This document shows, one piece after another, positions 24,645-36,199 of a stretch of DNA of 64,000 bases. The notes under the pieces are model-generated. The model was not told the origin of the DNA and searched no databases. It was given only the letters and a program-made list of their open reading frames with translations. The translations under genes were made by a program, and so were the position numbers. This DNA comes from Synanceia verrucosa (Eukaryota; Chordata; Actinopteri; Perciformes; Synanceiidae): positions 7,302,767 through 7,366,766 of the forward strand of contig CM056562.1 of assembly GCA_029721515.1 (NCBI GenBank). Direction: 5' to 3'. Every line of letters starts with the position of its first letter. The first letter of the stretch is position 1.

Positions 24645-25336
24645 ATGGTTTTCAGATCCCCCTTAGAGCTTTATCCCTCCCATTTCTTCCTGCCAAACTT
24701 CGCTGATCGCCCTGTGCTCCTGGCGAACAGCGCTCCCACCACCAGGTCTCCAGAAGACTTGTCCATGTTTCAGCTACCGACCCTCAACTTTTCCCCGGAG
24801 CAGGTGGCGAGCGTCTGCGAGACGCTGGAGGAGACCGGGGACATCGAACGGCTGGGCCGCTTCCTCTGGTCCCTGCCTGTGGCTCCGGGAGCATGCGAGG
24901 CGATCAACAAGCACGAGTCCATCCTGCGCGCCCGGGCTGTGGTGGCGTTCCACACGGGGAATTTCAGAGACCTCTACCACATCCTGGAGAACCACAAGTT
25001 CACCAAGGACTCGCACGGCAAACTACAGGCCATGTGGCTGGAAGCGCACTACCAGGAGGCCGAGAAGCTGCGCGGTCGTCCTCTCGGACCGGTCGACAAG
25101 TACCGGGTGCGGAAGAAGTTTCCGCTGCCTCGGACCATCTGGGACGGCGAGCAGAAGACGCACTGTTTCAAAGAGAGGACACGGAGCCTGCTGAGGGAGT
25201 GGTACCTTCAGGACCCATATCCCAACCCCAGCAAGAAAAGGGAACTGGCTCAAGCCACTGGACTCACTCCTACACAGGTCGGAAACTGGTTTAAAAACCG
25301 GAGGCAACGAGACAGAGCCGCGGCAGCCAAAAACAG
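24645..25336 (+). CDS. six3: Six3 homeobox transcription factor, coding exon 1
   Basis: Exon 1 encodes residues 1-230 and two bases of codon 231. Six3 is a nuclear DNA-binding factor that, in known vertebrates, specifies anterior forebrain and eye field and represses Wnt genes, partly with Groucho corepressors. Visible are the Six3-type N-terminus (MVFRSPLELYPSHFFLPNFA), a SIX domain at about residues 44-160, and a homeodomain at about 167-226 with recognition-helix residues WFKNRR at 215-220. The ATG at 24645 is the first in-frame methionine; the open frame extends upstream only without an ATG. Its context is poor at -3 (T) but has G at +4. Exon 1 ends AG|GT at 25336/25337. The spliced protein is 294 aa; human SIX3 is longer (332 aa) through an N-terminal glycine-rich stretch missing here. 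Six6 is a close relative but lacks this N-terminus and this C-terminal tail. The six3a or six3b assignment is unresolved. Confidence 0.97.
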
Positions 25337-25849
25337 GTTGGTGGTTTTTGTTCTTGCTGTCAAAACACAACCATGTAGAAAAGTTTGAGTAAAATGGATA
25401 AATGCAATAGTTCGGATATTAAATTATTGTAGTTATGTTGTGTCACAGACACAGCAGGGGAGGGAGCAGGCTGCGGCGACATGTTTGTTATGAAGTGAAA
25501 TCAGGATGAACACCGAAAACAGTGTTCATGCCATTATAAATATATCCCAAACACGTCTTTTGAAAGGACAAAATTATTTTATTTTTCAGTCAGAAGAGCT
25601 GCTAAAACATTTTCGACAGATATACAATTTTAACTTTGTTGTTATTTTGAAAATAACATGGAATTATGAGACAAAAGCACTATGTAAAACTAAAGTTTAG
25701 TGTTAAAATTAAAATAGCTCGTCATAATAAAATATTAATATAATCACAAACTAAACAGCCGTTAAACCGAAGAGGGGCAGTGGTTTTAAATATTAACAGC
25801 TTGTTTATGTTTTCAATAACAGTGGAAGTATTGTAATAAATAACAAAGA

Positions 25850-25901
<52 letters not shown>

Positions 25902-27123
25902 CTATTATAATTACTATATATAATTTCTGAACAAAATAAAACAAATTACTACATATAACAACTGTTTAGATAATGCTAGTAGAAGCTACCTTATGAAGTT
26001 ATGAAGTAGGCTACTTTAATCAGTAAAAGTGAAAAATAAACCGGATTGGATTTTTTTTTTTTTTTTTGGCCAAAAATCAATTTGAAATTGCTATGTGTTG
26101 AAAATAAATTTTGAAATGTTATTGTTTGCTACTAAAGCCATGTCATGATTTATTTACTACATTTATGGTGTACTGTAGTGCATTAATCGTTACTTACTTA
26201 TCATTGTTTTAAAACATGATGTCAAAGGACAATAGAGATGTTATTAATATTACTTGACTAAAATGAGCATGCGTATTAAAATCCTTTGGAGGCATAGGCT
26301 GTATTCATAACATTAAGTGTGGTATCATTCCATTGAAATGCTATAATTGATTAGAAAATACCTCGGAGAGTACTAAGCCATATGAACACTATTCTAATCT
26401 TTTTGCTAAATGAATAGATATATTTCCAGCCTGATATTTATCCCGCCGTGATGGAGTTATTATCATGAGTGGATTGGAGAAAAACATTTAGGATGATTGG
26501 AGTAACCTGGATCTCCACGTCACTCATTCATACTCTTCCATCAGACGGAAACACATCTGTGCCAAAGCCTCACGACACTTTGCGTTTGCACCCAGTCCTA
26601 TATTTTATTGAACAAATAATAATAATACTAATAATAACAATAACAATAATAATAGAGGCTTTATATGTCCAATGAAACTGTGCAGTAAATGTAGAGCAAA
26701 CACGGATTGTAGTATAAGTACAATAAAAAGAAAATAAATACAGACTATTGATATAAAGCATGGCATTAAACTGTTCTATTTATATGAAACATAAAGTTGG
26801 ATTAAAGGCTTGTTGTTTCTCCAAATATATGACACTTATATTCCAGATTGCTAACTTGCTTTTGTCGAAAAAAAAAAACAATTAGGCATTACGTTTCCTC
26901 CAACATTTGGTAGTCTAAATGGTGTTGTGTTTTGTCCCCTGAAAGCTGGCTATTTGATAAAAGCATGCATGCATGGCTGGGGCCGGCAGGGGGAAAGAAA
27001 GGCGAGTTTGAGCCCCTGTTTTGTAGGAGGAGGGGAAGGGGGACATTCTCATGTCTAATTGCCATTTCTCTCATTTTTTCCTTCTTTTTCCCCTCTCCCC
27101 GCCTCGCTTCTTTTCTTCTCCAG
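25337..27123 (+). other. six3: six3 intron 1 (1,787 bp)
   Basis: GT-AG intron that splits an Arg codon after its second base, just downstream of the homeodomain. The donor reads CAG|GTTGGT, with an unusual T at +3. The intron is AT-rich, holds a TA microsatellite (25852-25899), a T run near 26050 and ATA-type repeats (26614-26655), and has no open frame that looks coding. If retained, the frame would add 16 residues and stop at 25388. Confidence 0.9.
25852..25899. repeat. (TA)n microsatellite inside the six3 intron
   Basis: About 24 uninterrupted TA units; likely polymorphic and prone to cruciform extrusion. Confidence 0.95.
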
Positions 27124-27316
27124 GCTCCAACACCAAGCAATAGGACCGAGCGGTATGAGGTCCCTGTCAGAGGCCGGCCTCACCCCTCACAGCTCGGCAG
27201 AGTCCCCTTCAACCGCGGCCAGTCCGACCACCAGCGTTTCCAGTATGACAGAGAGAGTTGATACTGGGACGTCCATCCTGTCCGTCACATCCAGCGACTC
27301 GGAGTGCGATGTATGA
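27124..27316 (+). CDS. six3: Six3 homeobox transcription factor, coding exon 2 (C-terminal tail)
   Basis: The frame resumes with the last base of split Arg codon 231 and reads LQHQAIGPSGMRSLSEAG..., ending in a serine/threonine-rich tail (TSVSSMTERVDTGTSILSV, then TSSDSECDV) before TGA at 27314-27316. This tail is diagnostic for Six3. The acceptor is excellent: a pyrimidine tract of about 55 bases (27065-27121) followed by CAG at 27121-27123. Exon 1 (692 nt) plus exon 2 (193 nt) gives 885 nt, or 294 codons plus stop, with phase conserved across the junction. Confidence 0.96.
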
Positions 27317-27540
27317 TACGGAGAGAAAAACACACACAAAAACAAACAAAAAGAGAAATATTTACAGGGAAAATGGACCTGAGAGGAAGAAAAAAAGACT
27401 TATGAAATATCGCGGATGAAAAAAGGACCGATTGATATAAATATTAAAATAAAAAGAGATAAAAGCACGTCGTTTTTTTTTTTTTTTTATTAAAAAGCGC
27501 TTTCAAAGGACCCACGTCTCCCCCTCCTCTTCATACCCCC

Positions 27541-27571
27541 ACACCACCACCACCACCACCACCACCACCAC
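27541..27571. repeat. (ACC)n microsatellite in the six3 3' UTR region
   Basis: Ten ACC units, 225 nt past the stop codon. Confidence 0.95.
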
Positions 27572-27669
27572 TACTAGACTACTTGCATGATGTCTTTATT
27601 TTTTTATATTTTGTAATCAGGGAAAATAACCTGAATGCAAGATTTTCATCAGGAACATCGATCAGAGGG

Positions 27670-27675
27670 AATAAA
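27670..27675 (+). terminator. six3: candidate six3 poly(A) signal AATAAA
   Basis: Canonical hexamer 354 nt after the six3 stop. The distance suits a short 3' UTR, but a longer one ending near 28.7 kb is equally possible. Confidence 0.3.
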
Positions 27676-27739
27676 ACAGATCGTCTTGGTGTCTTCGTCG
27701 CTTCTTTTGGCCCTCATCTCCGTTTTTTAGTCCAAGTGC

Positions 27740-27775
27740 TGATGATGATGATGGTGATGATGATGATGATGATGA
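27740..27775. repeat. (GAT)n microsatellite downstream of six3
   Basis: Twelve GAT-type units, with one GGT variant. Confidence 0.95.
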
Positions 27776-28499
27776 CGGCAAAGCAGCCGTCATGCAGACA
27801 AGATGCAATCCTGTTTTTACTTTGTGTTCATCAGACAATCATTTAAGTCGTAAGCACCTTTTTTAAATACATTTCTGTCACTGCCTGTATGGGGTACATG
27901 GTCAAAAAATGTCGAACGGAATCGTTTATGGCTGTATAAGATTTTTATTTTCAAAATTTTATATTGAATTATGTATATCTCAAATAATGCGATCATTCTC
28001 CCAGTCTGTAATATACGTGTAGAAATATGCTTGTACATAATTATTGCTCTCCTCCGTCTCATCCTCTTTTCTATCCCTTCCTCACTTTTCTTGACTTGGT
28101 GTTCCTACATAAAATATTTGTCAAAACTTACAACTGAAGTGCTCTAGGCGTTTTTGTTGTTGTTGTTTTCGTAGTTTTGCTGGGTTTTTTTTGGTGCGTG
28201 TGTGTGTATGTGGTGGTGGGGGGTGATAGCTTACAAGTCACATTTATGCAAAGCAAACCAAAATATGAAAAGTGGTATTGATTGTTATTCTTCCATTATT
28301 CAGAGCACCTCCTCTCTTCTCGGCTCCAGGGTCGCTCAAAGCGCTTATTTTCATTAGCCTATTCAACGTGTCCTCATTGCGTGGTTATTATGTTAATGTA
28401 CCATACATTTCTAAATCAAATACAGTATTCAGTTTGCTATAACTCTTTGCATGATGTCTGTTTCTCCATCCGATTACGGATAAGGACATTGATAAGTGG

Positions 28500-28645
28500 C
28501 TAAACACATGTTCATATTGGCTCTTTATTGGATTGTGGAAGCATTAATGCTCATCATGGCTTATGCGTCTCCGGACCAGGTTATGCTGTCAGCTGGATGA
28601 GCTCACCTAAAATCAATTTGATATTATCATATATTGGTGTAAACT
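28500..28645. promoter_or_regulatory. candidate conserved non-coding element
   Basis: Includes TTATTGGATTG, AAGCATTAATGCTCATCATGG and AAAATCAATTTGATATTATC, dense in homeodomain-type cores and imperfect palindromes (GCATTAATGC). Located 1.2 kb past six3. Inferred enhancer. Confidence 0.35.
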
Positions 28646-29734
28646 GTTTTTGTTGTTACGGTGACGAAAGGCTGTAATTAAAATGTTGTAGATTTTAGTT
28701 CCCAGACTTTATCCCGTTCCTAATTTATCATTAACCTACAATGCATGTGATGTAGGTAAAATCGCCTTATATGACTGCCCCTGTATCCTACACAAATTCT
28801 GGCAAACGTCATGCAGCACTTAAAAATGTGAGTGCTATTTCCCCTTTTGTTTACCGTTGCCAGTGAATACAGAAATTAAGTAAACGCGCCATTAAATGGG
28901 CTAATCACGATGGGACTCCTCCCCTGTCCCAATCTCCCATTGTGGCCCGCTGAAAAGAGCTTTTCTTCCCCGGACGAGAACCATTTCCCCCTCCAAAAAA
29001 AGGCTTTCTCTCCTGCAGTCCCTTTCCATCTAAATCCCCAACCAATTATGCTGCAGACTGGGGCACATTTGCTGGAGGACACTGTTGCAGGAACTCTAGT
29101 TTTAGTTGGATGGAAACATTTGCTCAAAGATTTCTGCTTCCTAGAAGCTGCGCTGAGGATTTCTCCGTGTAAATACAGCGCTGTGTTAAACTGCAGGCAA
29201 CTCTGTGATACCCGTCTTCAGCAGCAGAAAGTAGGACAGAGGCTGCTGTTCCGCAGGGAAATTAGGAAGTGGAGAAAAAACGGCTTCCGTTTCGACATCA
29301 GCAAAAAGCCAAGACAGGTTTCTGCCTGACATTTGATTATAACCACACAAGCCAAATTTCACTGCCTCCAACAAGCGTAACACGAGTCATGACCTTCTGT
29401 GGTATCATGGGTAAACAAGATGTTTTTATCTTAATTTACAGCATGTTTGTCATTTTTTTTTGCGCAAAGTCTGAACGCTTGAATATAAAATGAGTGGTGT
29501 GTGTTAATAAACAGGTACGCAAAATATAGAGGATTTAATAGAAACCGGTGTTCACACGTCAGCCTCATTTGTTAATCTGATGGAGAGAAGTTACTGACAA
29601 AGCAAAAAAAAAAAAATGTTGCACAACATTTGCCCAGTTGTTAAAATATTTGTTTTATAAAGTCGAATCTGAGATTCACTTTAAAAAAAAGTTGCAATTA
29701 TATACTAATACTATAGTGCGCTGTGGCACTTATT

Positions 29735-30010
29735 GGCGGCCGAGATGAGGGAAATCTGTGTCATATTTTAAATCTTAAATAGGCCTGCCAGAGGCAGATA
29801 GGCCCTATCAAGAGCACCGAGGGGCCATGGCATCGCCGCACCACCAGACTCTTATCTCACACCCCCACCTCTCCATTTACGCACTCCACAAGTTTTATTG
29901 GCAGCGACAAGTCCCGGCTCTGATTGAGATTAAATTAATCGTAAACTGAAGAGCATTTTTATCGGCAAAGGAGGACACGAGGATTAGAGCTCTATCTGAG
30001 AGATGGAGCC
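29735..30010. promoter_or_regulatory. candidate conserved non-coding element
   Basis: About 275 bp of balanced composition including CTTATCTCAC (GATA type), GATTGAGATTAAATTAATCG (homeodomain type) and ACCGAGGGGCCATGG. No ORF and no repeat. It resembles vertebrate developmental enhancers; not verified. Confidence 0.4.
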
Positions 30011-32107
30011 ACAGATAGGGACTCATGAATACAAAACAAGCTATGAATGGGCTTCATTTGCGCAACGTTACGTTCATTATCTCAAAGGCTCTGGAAACGC
30101 AGGGTAAATATGCAGATATAAACTTAACTTACTGGAGAGAAAGAAAAAAAATAATAAAAGTCATGCGTTTGCTTGAAATTATGCGTCAAAAAGATAAACC
30201 ATTTCATAAGTCCCCTTTCCGTTGCGCTCGTACTTAATAAGTACACACATAGTATATTTGTAAAGGATTTCCATAAATGCACCAGAAACTACAAAAATAA
30301 GAGGTACACACTGGAGTTTGACACCTGTGACACAGAAAAGTCAATATTAATTCATAGTGATTTTCCATTTAACCATGTAACTGAGGCGCATGTAAACAGG
30401 TATGTGAGTGTCCTGGCTCTGAACATGTGTAGGCCGTAAAAAAGTGCTGAAAGTGTGAGTCTATCTGTTGCTGGCTGGGGTCATTAACAGTGGGGGAGCT
30501 CTTGTTCGTGATCTGTCAACTCAAATATGGATCACAAGACAAAGGAACTTAGCGAGGAGTAATCTCTGTGTGTGATACTTACATGAGAGTAAACGAGAAT
30601 GTGAGACAAGTGCGGCAACAATGAAGACGCGCATGTTTTTCTCTTTTCGCTCCCTGAAGTTGTTTTGCATTTAGCTGTGCCAGTGCATCTGTCATACAGG
30701 TTCCTCATGAACAACAACATAAGACATTTATTTATTTTTCACGACCTCCAGATTTAAAGTCATAGTTAAAAGTATTTAAAGCACACTATAATACGTGTGA
30801 TGTTTGATTTGATGGTTGTTTGCATGGTGATGATCCGCTTGGAGGTCAAAATTCACCTTTCTTTTCATCCTTTTCAGCCACAACATCTTATACAGCGAAG
30901 TTAATGCAGGTACTGTAAGTCCAACTAGGGAACCAGATGAAGGAGGGGGGACTATTAAGCCGGAGTCTGGTGGTGAGAAATACTTGCCCTGCCCTGTTTT
31001 TTCTCGGATTTCACCGGTTAACTGAACACAACTTTCCTATTGGTGTGTATTCATGCAGCACCCAAAGAGCACCACTTTTCCTATAGCCTCACCAGCGCGG
31101 CTGTCAGCGGTGGAATGAGCGGGACTAAACTTTCTGCTCTCATTCTCCCCTTTTTTCAATGGGTAAGACACAGGGCTGCAGCATTCCTCCTGACTGAGCG
31201 GTAATCTATACTACGTTAGATAATCATGACCTGTCATTATATATTTTAGACGGACAGCCACTGTTCTCCCTGTCCGGGTTATTATGTGAAATATCAGCCG
31301 CAGCCAGGCATCCATGTAAAACCCAAAACAACAGAGTCTGCATTAATTACACATTATATTCCTATCTAACGCTTTCTTTTTAACAGCTTTTGTACGATTT
31401 TAGTCATGTTAAAGCGAGCAGAAGAGATTAAAAATACTATACAACTGAATAACTCAGTTGGAATAATATTTTAAAATATGCTTTATGCTGATGATGATGT
31501 GTGGAGGAGGTCAGGTCAACATGTTTTAATTTGGTTGCAAGCAGATAAATGTGACGTGATGGGTTGATGTTTTGCCTTTATTTTCATTGTGTGTGTTCAT
31601 GTCCGAGGTGCGTAAATTGTGCGCGTTTTTACCAACGCCAGGCGCCATGCACCTGCTACTTGTTGTTAACTGATCAACCCCCCAACCTCATCAGTCACAC
31701 ACACAGTCTGTCTTTCACGCTCACTATTTGTCACACAGCCTCTCTCTCTCTCTAAGACAAGGGTAGCGGTTACAAATGTTCTATTAAATTCTAATTTGGA
31801 GGTTACGTAAGGCAGGAGGCAACGATACAGGATCAGCTTTCATTGTACGTGTGCTACCGTACAGACAGATGGGCTCATTCTCTCTCTTTCTTTCATTGTC
31901 AGTTTAGTGTGTGTGTGGGGGGGGGGTGTCAAGAAATACTTCAGTCTAATTCTTATTAGTGTGGACTGCCATTGCACAAGCCTCATCTTTTTAAAACAAG
32001 CATAACATGAAAGCAACCCAACTCTGACTTACTCAAGCGAACATGAGCCCCAGCGTGCGCGCCCACGTGCACGCGTATAGCCTTGCACGGACAACACATA
32101 TGGAGGT

Positions 32108-32130
32108 TGTGTGTGTGTGTGTGCGCGCGC
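32108..32130. repeat. (GT)n followed by (GC)n
   Basis: Short alternating purine-pyrimidine tract ending in GCGCGCGC. Confidence 0.9.
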
Positions 32131-33432
32131 TGGGTGGGGGTGCTTGGTGCAGGCTGTGATCTCTCGCCTTGTGCACACCGAGTGGACAGAGGGCTGAGCA
32201 GCTTAAATAGAGCCCCAGCACCTGTGTTTTCCACCGCCGTTCTCAGGCCTTCTTATAGCATGGCACGGCACTGCACAGCACTGATGTACTGTATGCGCTG
32301 AGAACCGCGCAGTGGACACGCAGACGTTACACACCCACCATGTGGCAGAAATGAAAGGGAAGGATGTGGGAGTTTATCTTCAGAATTAAGCTACAGTGAA
32401 TAATTAAAATGAACCCCCTCATAGCAGCTTTACTCGCTGCACCCCCTTTTCCCACTCATGTTTGGTTAAATAATATCATTAACCCAATTTTAATGGGCCG
32501 AAGTCACAAACATAAAGGACAATATATTTCTGAATATAAAGTAACCTATTTCTGCTGCAATAAACAAGATTACAAAACAACGGTTACACCCAAATTGACA
32601 TAATTTATTAATTAATTTATTAACAAATCTTGGTGCTTGGTGCTTTTTGGTGACACGTCCCCACTCCCTCTTTCCATCTATGAGCTGTGATTGTTGTTCC
32701 CTGCTCTGCTGCTGAAGGCTATTGTATGTCAGCTGGAGCTCCTGTCTGTCTGGTCCTGAAAGCACAGATCACCCTGGACACTAACACTTGGACTGCTGGT
32801 TACAGGCCAGTAGACATAATCCATGGTGTCTTTGGCAATAAAAATGCACTTAAAATGGGAATGGATGGACTGTACGCTACATCTGTCAAAATCAAGTCAA
32901 AACTAAATGTGGTATCTGAAAGGCTCATGTTTAGGTAAAACTGAAATTGCATAGAAATAGAAAGCGACTGTGTATAGTGAGAGGTAGATCATCTCAAACT
33001 GGTGTGTTACTTTGTTTTGGATATTTCTGACAGGAAAATCCTCATATGTTAATGGCATCACAGTGTTAACGATTCAAAATATAATAGCTTAAGAGATTTT
33101 CTATTTCCTCTAAACATTTGTTATTGTACCTTATGAAACAGCTCTCCAAGACTGAGTCATAATTGTAAAATATGAATTGCACAATTTCAGTTGTTTCATA
33201 CACATCCAAACAAAATGCCAAGGGCTGACTGGATTCTAGGGGTCCTTATCCATTTAACCTCCGTTTGCAGAGCTATAGGGTCGATTACACTTGATGCCAA
33301 GCAAACCAACAGCCCCGACCAGAGGGAAGACTGGGGCCTGGCTGTGAGGAGGCGGTGGTGGGCCAGGCTGTGCAAAGCTTGCTGTGTGGCAGGCTTTATT
33401 GAGCAGAGCAGAGCCAAACGTGTTCCTTGACT

Positions 33433-33444
33433 GCCATCTAGAGG
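33433..33444 (-). promoter_or_regulatory. CTCF-like motif, minus orientation
   Basis: The reverse strand reads CCTCTAGATGGC, 11 of 12 matches to the core CCASYAGRKGGC. It lies between six3 and six2, where a domain border is expected. Confidence 0.35.
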
Positions 33445-35450
33445 ACTCTTATGGAAGAAGCATGACCTCAAAAGATGTCTCTCCAAAGGGGAACACAGAG
33501 GGCCAAAACGTCCACTTTCTAGTGAACCTGTTCCATTTTCTTTATGGCTGCTGCATTAAACAGAAACACCATAGATGTCTTATGCATGTTTGAATACTGG
33601 CAGCTCACTGTGACTTTGTGCTGATGGAGGCATCAGGGTTTCCAGCAGAACAAATAGGAAAGTGGTTTAGCGTTGACATTGTTTGGCCATGTTCCACAGC
33701 ATAAAAGCAGCACCTCTGTTTGAGGTAGAGCTTCTAACTTCTCTGCTAAATCCTCCTTGTGCTCTAGTTGATGTCAAGTGGGAACATACCGACATGGACA
33801 ACTGCAGGCTGCCCATACATACACATACTGTACACTCTTTGTACAGGGCACATTCATTAAAGTTTCATTCTATGAAAGTCAAATGATGTTGGAACACTGC
33901 ACTGGCCTCTCCATTTAGTGCTAGATCAAGGATTCAGATACCAGAGAGTGTAATGGAGCCCCTGATCCCTGGTTAATTTTTCAAAACTGATATTCAGAGT
34001 TTTACGGAGGCCGCCAAGGAGCCAAGCGACTGACTGGTGTGTGTGTGAGAGAGATGGTGAGCCTTGTGGTGGTGGTGGAGGTGAGGAGGGGAGGCATAAT
34101 GGAGTCCGTTGAAGCGCGGCCTTTTAGAGTTTAACTCTCCTATTATGGAGAACCAGGATGGGGGACAGAGAGCAGGCAACAGAGATGGTTTCACAGTAAA
34201 TGGACAGTAAAATGCTAGTGGCAACTGGGCTTGAATCCACCATTAAACCATTGTGGAGGGAGACGAGTACGGCAGCATGATACATGCCATAAGCGAGATC
34301 TTTTCAATGTCCCTGCTTTGTACTCACTAAAATGACCTAAAACAGTTTCAGCCCAATTTCAGGTTCATGTGCGTGTTGAAGCAACCTTAAGGGCCACTAG
34401 AGTCGGATTACAGACCCACCAGCTCAGTGGATAGATAGAGATGGAGATAGATGCAGCTCTCACAGACTTATTTGCTAATAGAGCCTGAGGTAAAACATTC
34501 ACTTTGGGACTGGATGGCTACCTTTTAAAAGTCTGTATACTTTAAACACCAAAAGGTCCATGGAATATGAATTCCAAAATGAATTAATAAATGGAATATG
34601 GAAAACTGTATTCTGTGGTAACATAAAGATTGTAGCTAAACTATAGTCTCCTCATTTTGTCCTCACTGTCCACGTGTCTGCTCATGTATTCAGCTTCCTT
34701 CATCCAACTGAAAGGTTTTACTTGTCACAGCTGCTCTTGGATAGAATGTAATCATCTGGAAAAAAAGGGAGAAAGTTTAATGACATTCCTGTTTCAAAAT
34801 CATGCTTTGCCATCCATTGTCTATGAGAGCATCTATTAAAGAGGAGCATGCAAGATGTACCTTGCTAGTTAATAACCAGCCCGAGGCTCTGGAGCCCTTC
34901 AGCTAAAGCATGCTGTGTTGTCTGACCACTTTTTCTATTTTTAATAGGTTCCTGTACATGAGTTGGTTGTGGAGCATCTTTAAAGCGTCTCTTTAAAAAT
35001 GGCCTCTGTCCCGAGGTGGCCTCCGAAACACATGTATTATTGAAGCCTGCACCGGCCTTGTCCTCCACGTTCTCCCTTCACTCAGTCCAGTTCAGCAAGC
35101 AGCAGCAGCTCCCATAAGAGCCGAGTGAGGAGAAAGCAAACACAGCCAGAGCTGTCCAGAACTCAGAGACATAATGTATGTGGAGGAAAGATGAGCAGTT
35201 ACAGGTCCAGACATAAAATACATCCACCATGAGTTCACTTTGTTACTGAAGTTCAGATGTGATGCACATCGGTGAAAGATGATGTATCGTACTAGTGTTG
35301 CTCATAAGGAGTTCGCACATCACAAAGTATTAAAACAAAATTAAAAACAGACTTGAAAGAATAGCCAAATGAATCCATGAGTAACATGCATAAAACAGAA
35401 CATTAATCTATTTGATCATTTAGTTTCAACAATATGCTGATGATGTGATT
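33445..35450. other. intergenic sequence without recognisable features
   Basis: No gene or repeat family recognised. Open frames are short and unsupported. Confidence 0.45.
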
Positions 35451-35453
35451 AAT

Positions 35454-35725
35454 GCAACACGTTGTGTATTTGTGTTATGTGGGGACATTACATTGACTTA
35501 CATTCATTTCCTAGACACTAACCATATTCACTACCCATGTAATCCTAATCCTAACCCTAACCAAAGTCTAACTTTACACTAACATTAAATGTTCTCCAAG
35601 TCTTCAGCCTAAAATGTAACAGTTTACAATATGGGGACCTGCATTTTGTCCCCATAAGGACAGTGAGTCCCCACAATGTGAGTGTGTGAACAGATTTATG
35701 TCCACATAACCACAAGTAATACCTG

Positions 35726-35727
<2 letters not shown>
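35454..35727 (+). mobile_element. fish interspersed repeat ('GGGGACATTACATTGACTTAC' family)
   Basis: It starts with TTATGTGGGGACATTACATT and TTCATTTCCTAGACACTAAC, passes through CCTAATCCTAACCCTAACC, then TCTTCAGCCTAAAATGTAA, TTTGTCCCCATAAGGACAG and AACAGATTTATGTCCACAT. It runs into a CA microsatellite. This block order is a family I recall from many teleost genomes. It has no coding capacity. Confidence 0.7.
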
Positions 35728-35786
<59 letters not shown>

Positions 35787-35817
35787 ACACACGCAGACAC
35801 AGACACACACACACACA
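35728..35817. repeat. (CA)n microsatellite attached to the preceding repeat
   Basis: About 27 CA units followed by interrupted GACA/GCAGACA units. On the minus strand it makes a false frame of alternating Cys and Val residues. Confidence 0.95.
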
Positions 35818-36179
35818 AACTGTCAACACCAAATGCAAGCAGTTGGAGAGAACTGAGAGAGGGCAAAGGGAGAGGTTGAGAGGCATGTAAATGGTCAATT
35901 GGCTTAACTCAGTGGTGTCTGTTCTTGGTGTGATCATGTCAGTGGGCAATGTGCAAATGTGCACTCTTTTGATTCCCCTGATGTAATCCTCCCAGCATAC
36001 TGGTGGCCTGTAAATCTCCAGGGAAGAGAGATGAGTGAGACGCCGGATGGTGTTTGTTCTGGGATTAAGATATTGCCTCTTTGCTTTCAGCGATTCATTC
36101 AAATGTCACTGAATGTGTGTGTCTCTCTGTCTTTGAGGGACTGTACTTGTGGTGTGCAGCCATGTCATTATGTCACACT

Positions 36180-36191
36180 GCCACCTAGTGA
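36180..36191 (-). promoter_or_regulatory. CTCF-like motif, minus orientation
   Basis: The reverse strand reads TCACTAGGTGGC followed by AG, 11 of 12 matches to CCASYAGRKGGC. It is the best match in the interval between six3 and six2 and sits close to its midpoint. Confidence 0.45.
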
Positions 36192-36199
36192 TCTACACC

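Larger units (their letters stand above)
27317..28690 (+). other. six3: six3 3' UTR and immediate downstream sequence
   Basis: This follows the stop codon and is A- and T-rich, with an ACC-type repeat (27541-27571) and a GAT-type repeat (27740-27775). AATAAA at 27670-27675 is the nearest canonical poly(A) signal. ATTAAA at 28677-28682 would give a 3' UTR of about 1.4 kb. Which is used cannot be told from sequence. Confidence 0.45.
28690..33400. other. intergenic sequence, six3 side
   Basis: No coding region is supported. It holds a probable regulatory block at 29735-30010, other complex stretches near 28880-29010 and 30890-31200, and a GT/GC tract at 32108-32130. Short open frames show no recognisable domain. 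Confidence 0.5.

Noticed and set aside
24774..25370. Minus-strand and shifted frames over six3 exon 1
   Set aside because: Shadows of the six3 coding sequence.
35548..35563. Telomere-like CCTAACCCTAACC
   Set aside because: Internal part of a known-looking fish interspersed repeat, two units only; not a telomere relic.
35557..36102. 181-codon minus-strand frame
   Set aside because: It runs through an interspersed repeat and translates a CA tract as alternating Cys-Val; not a gene.
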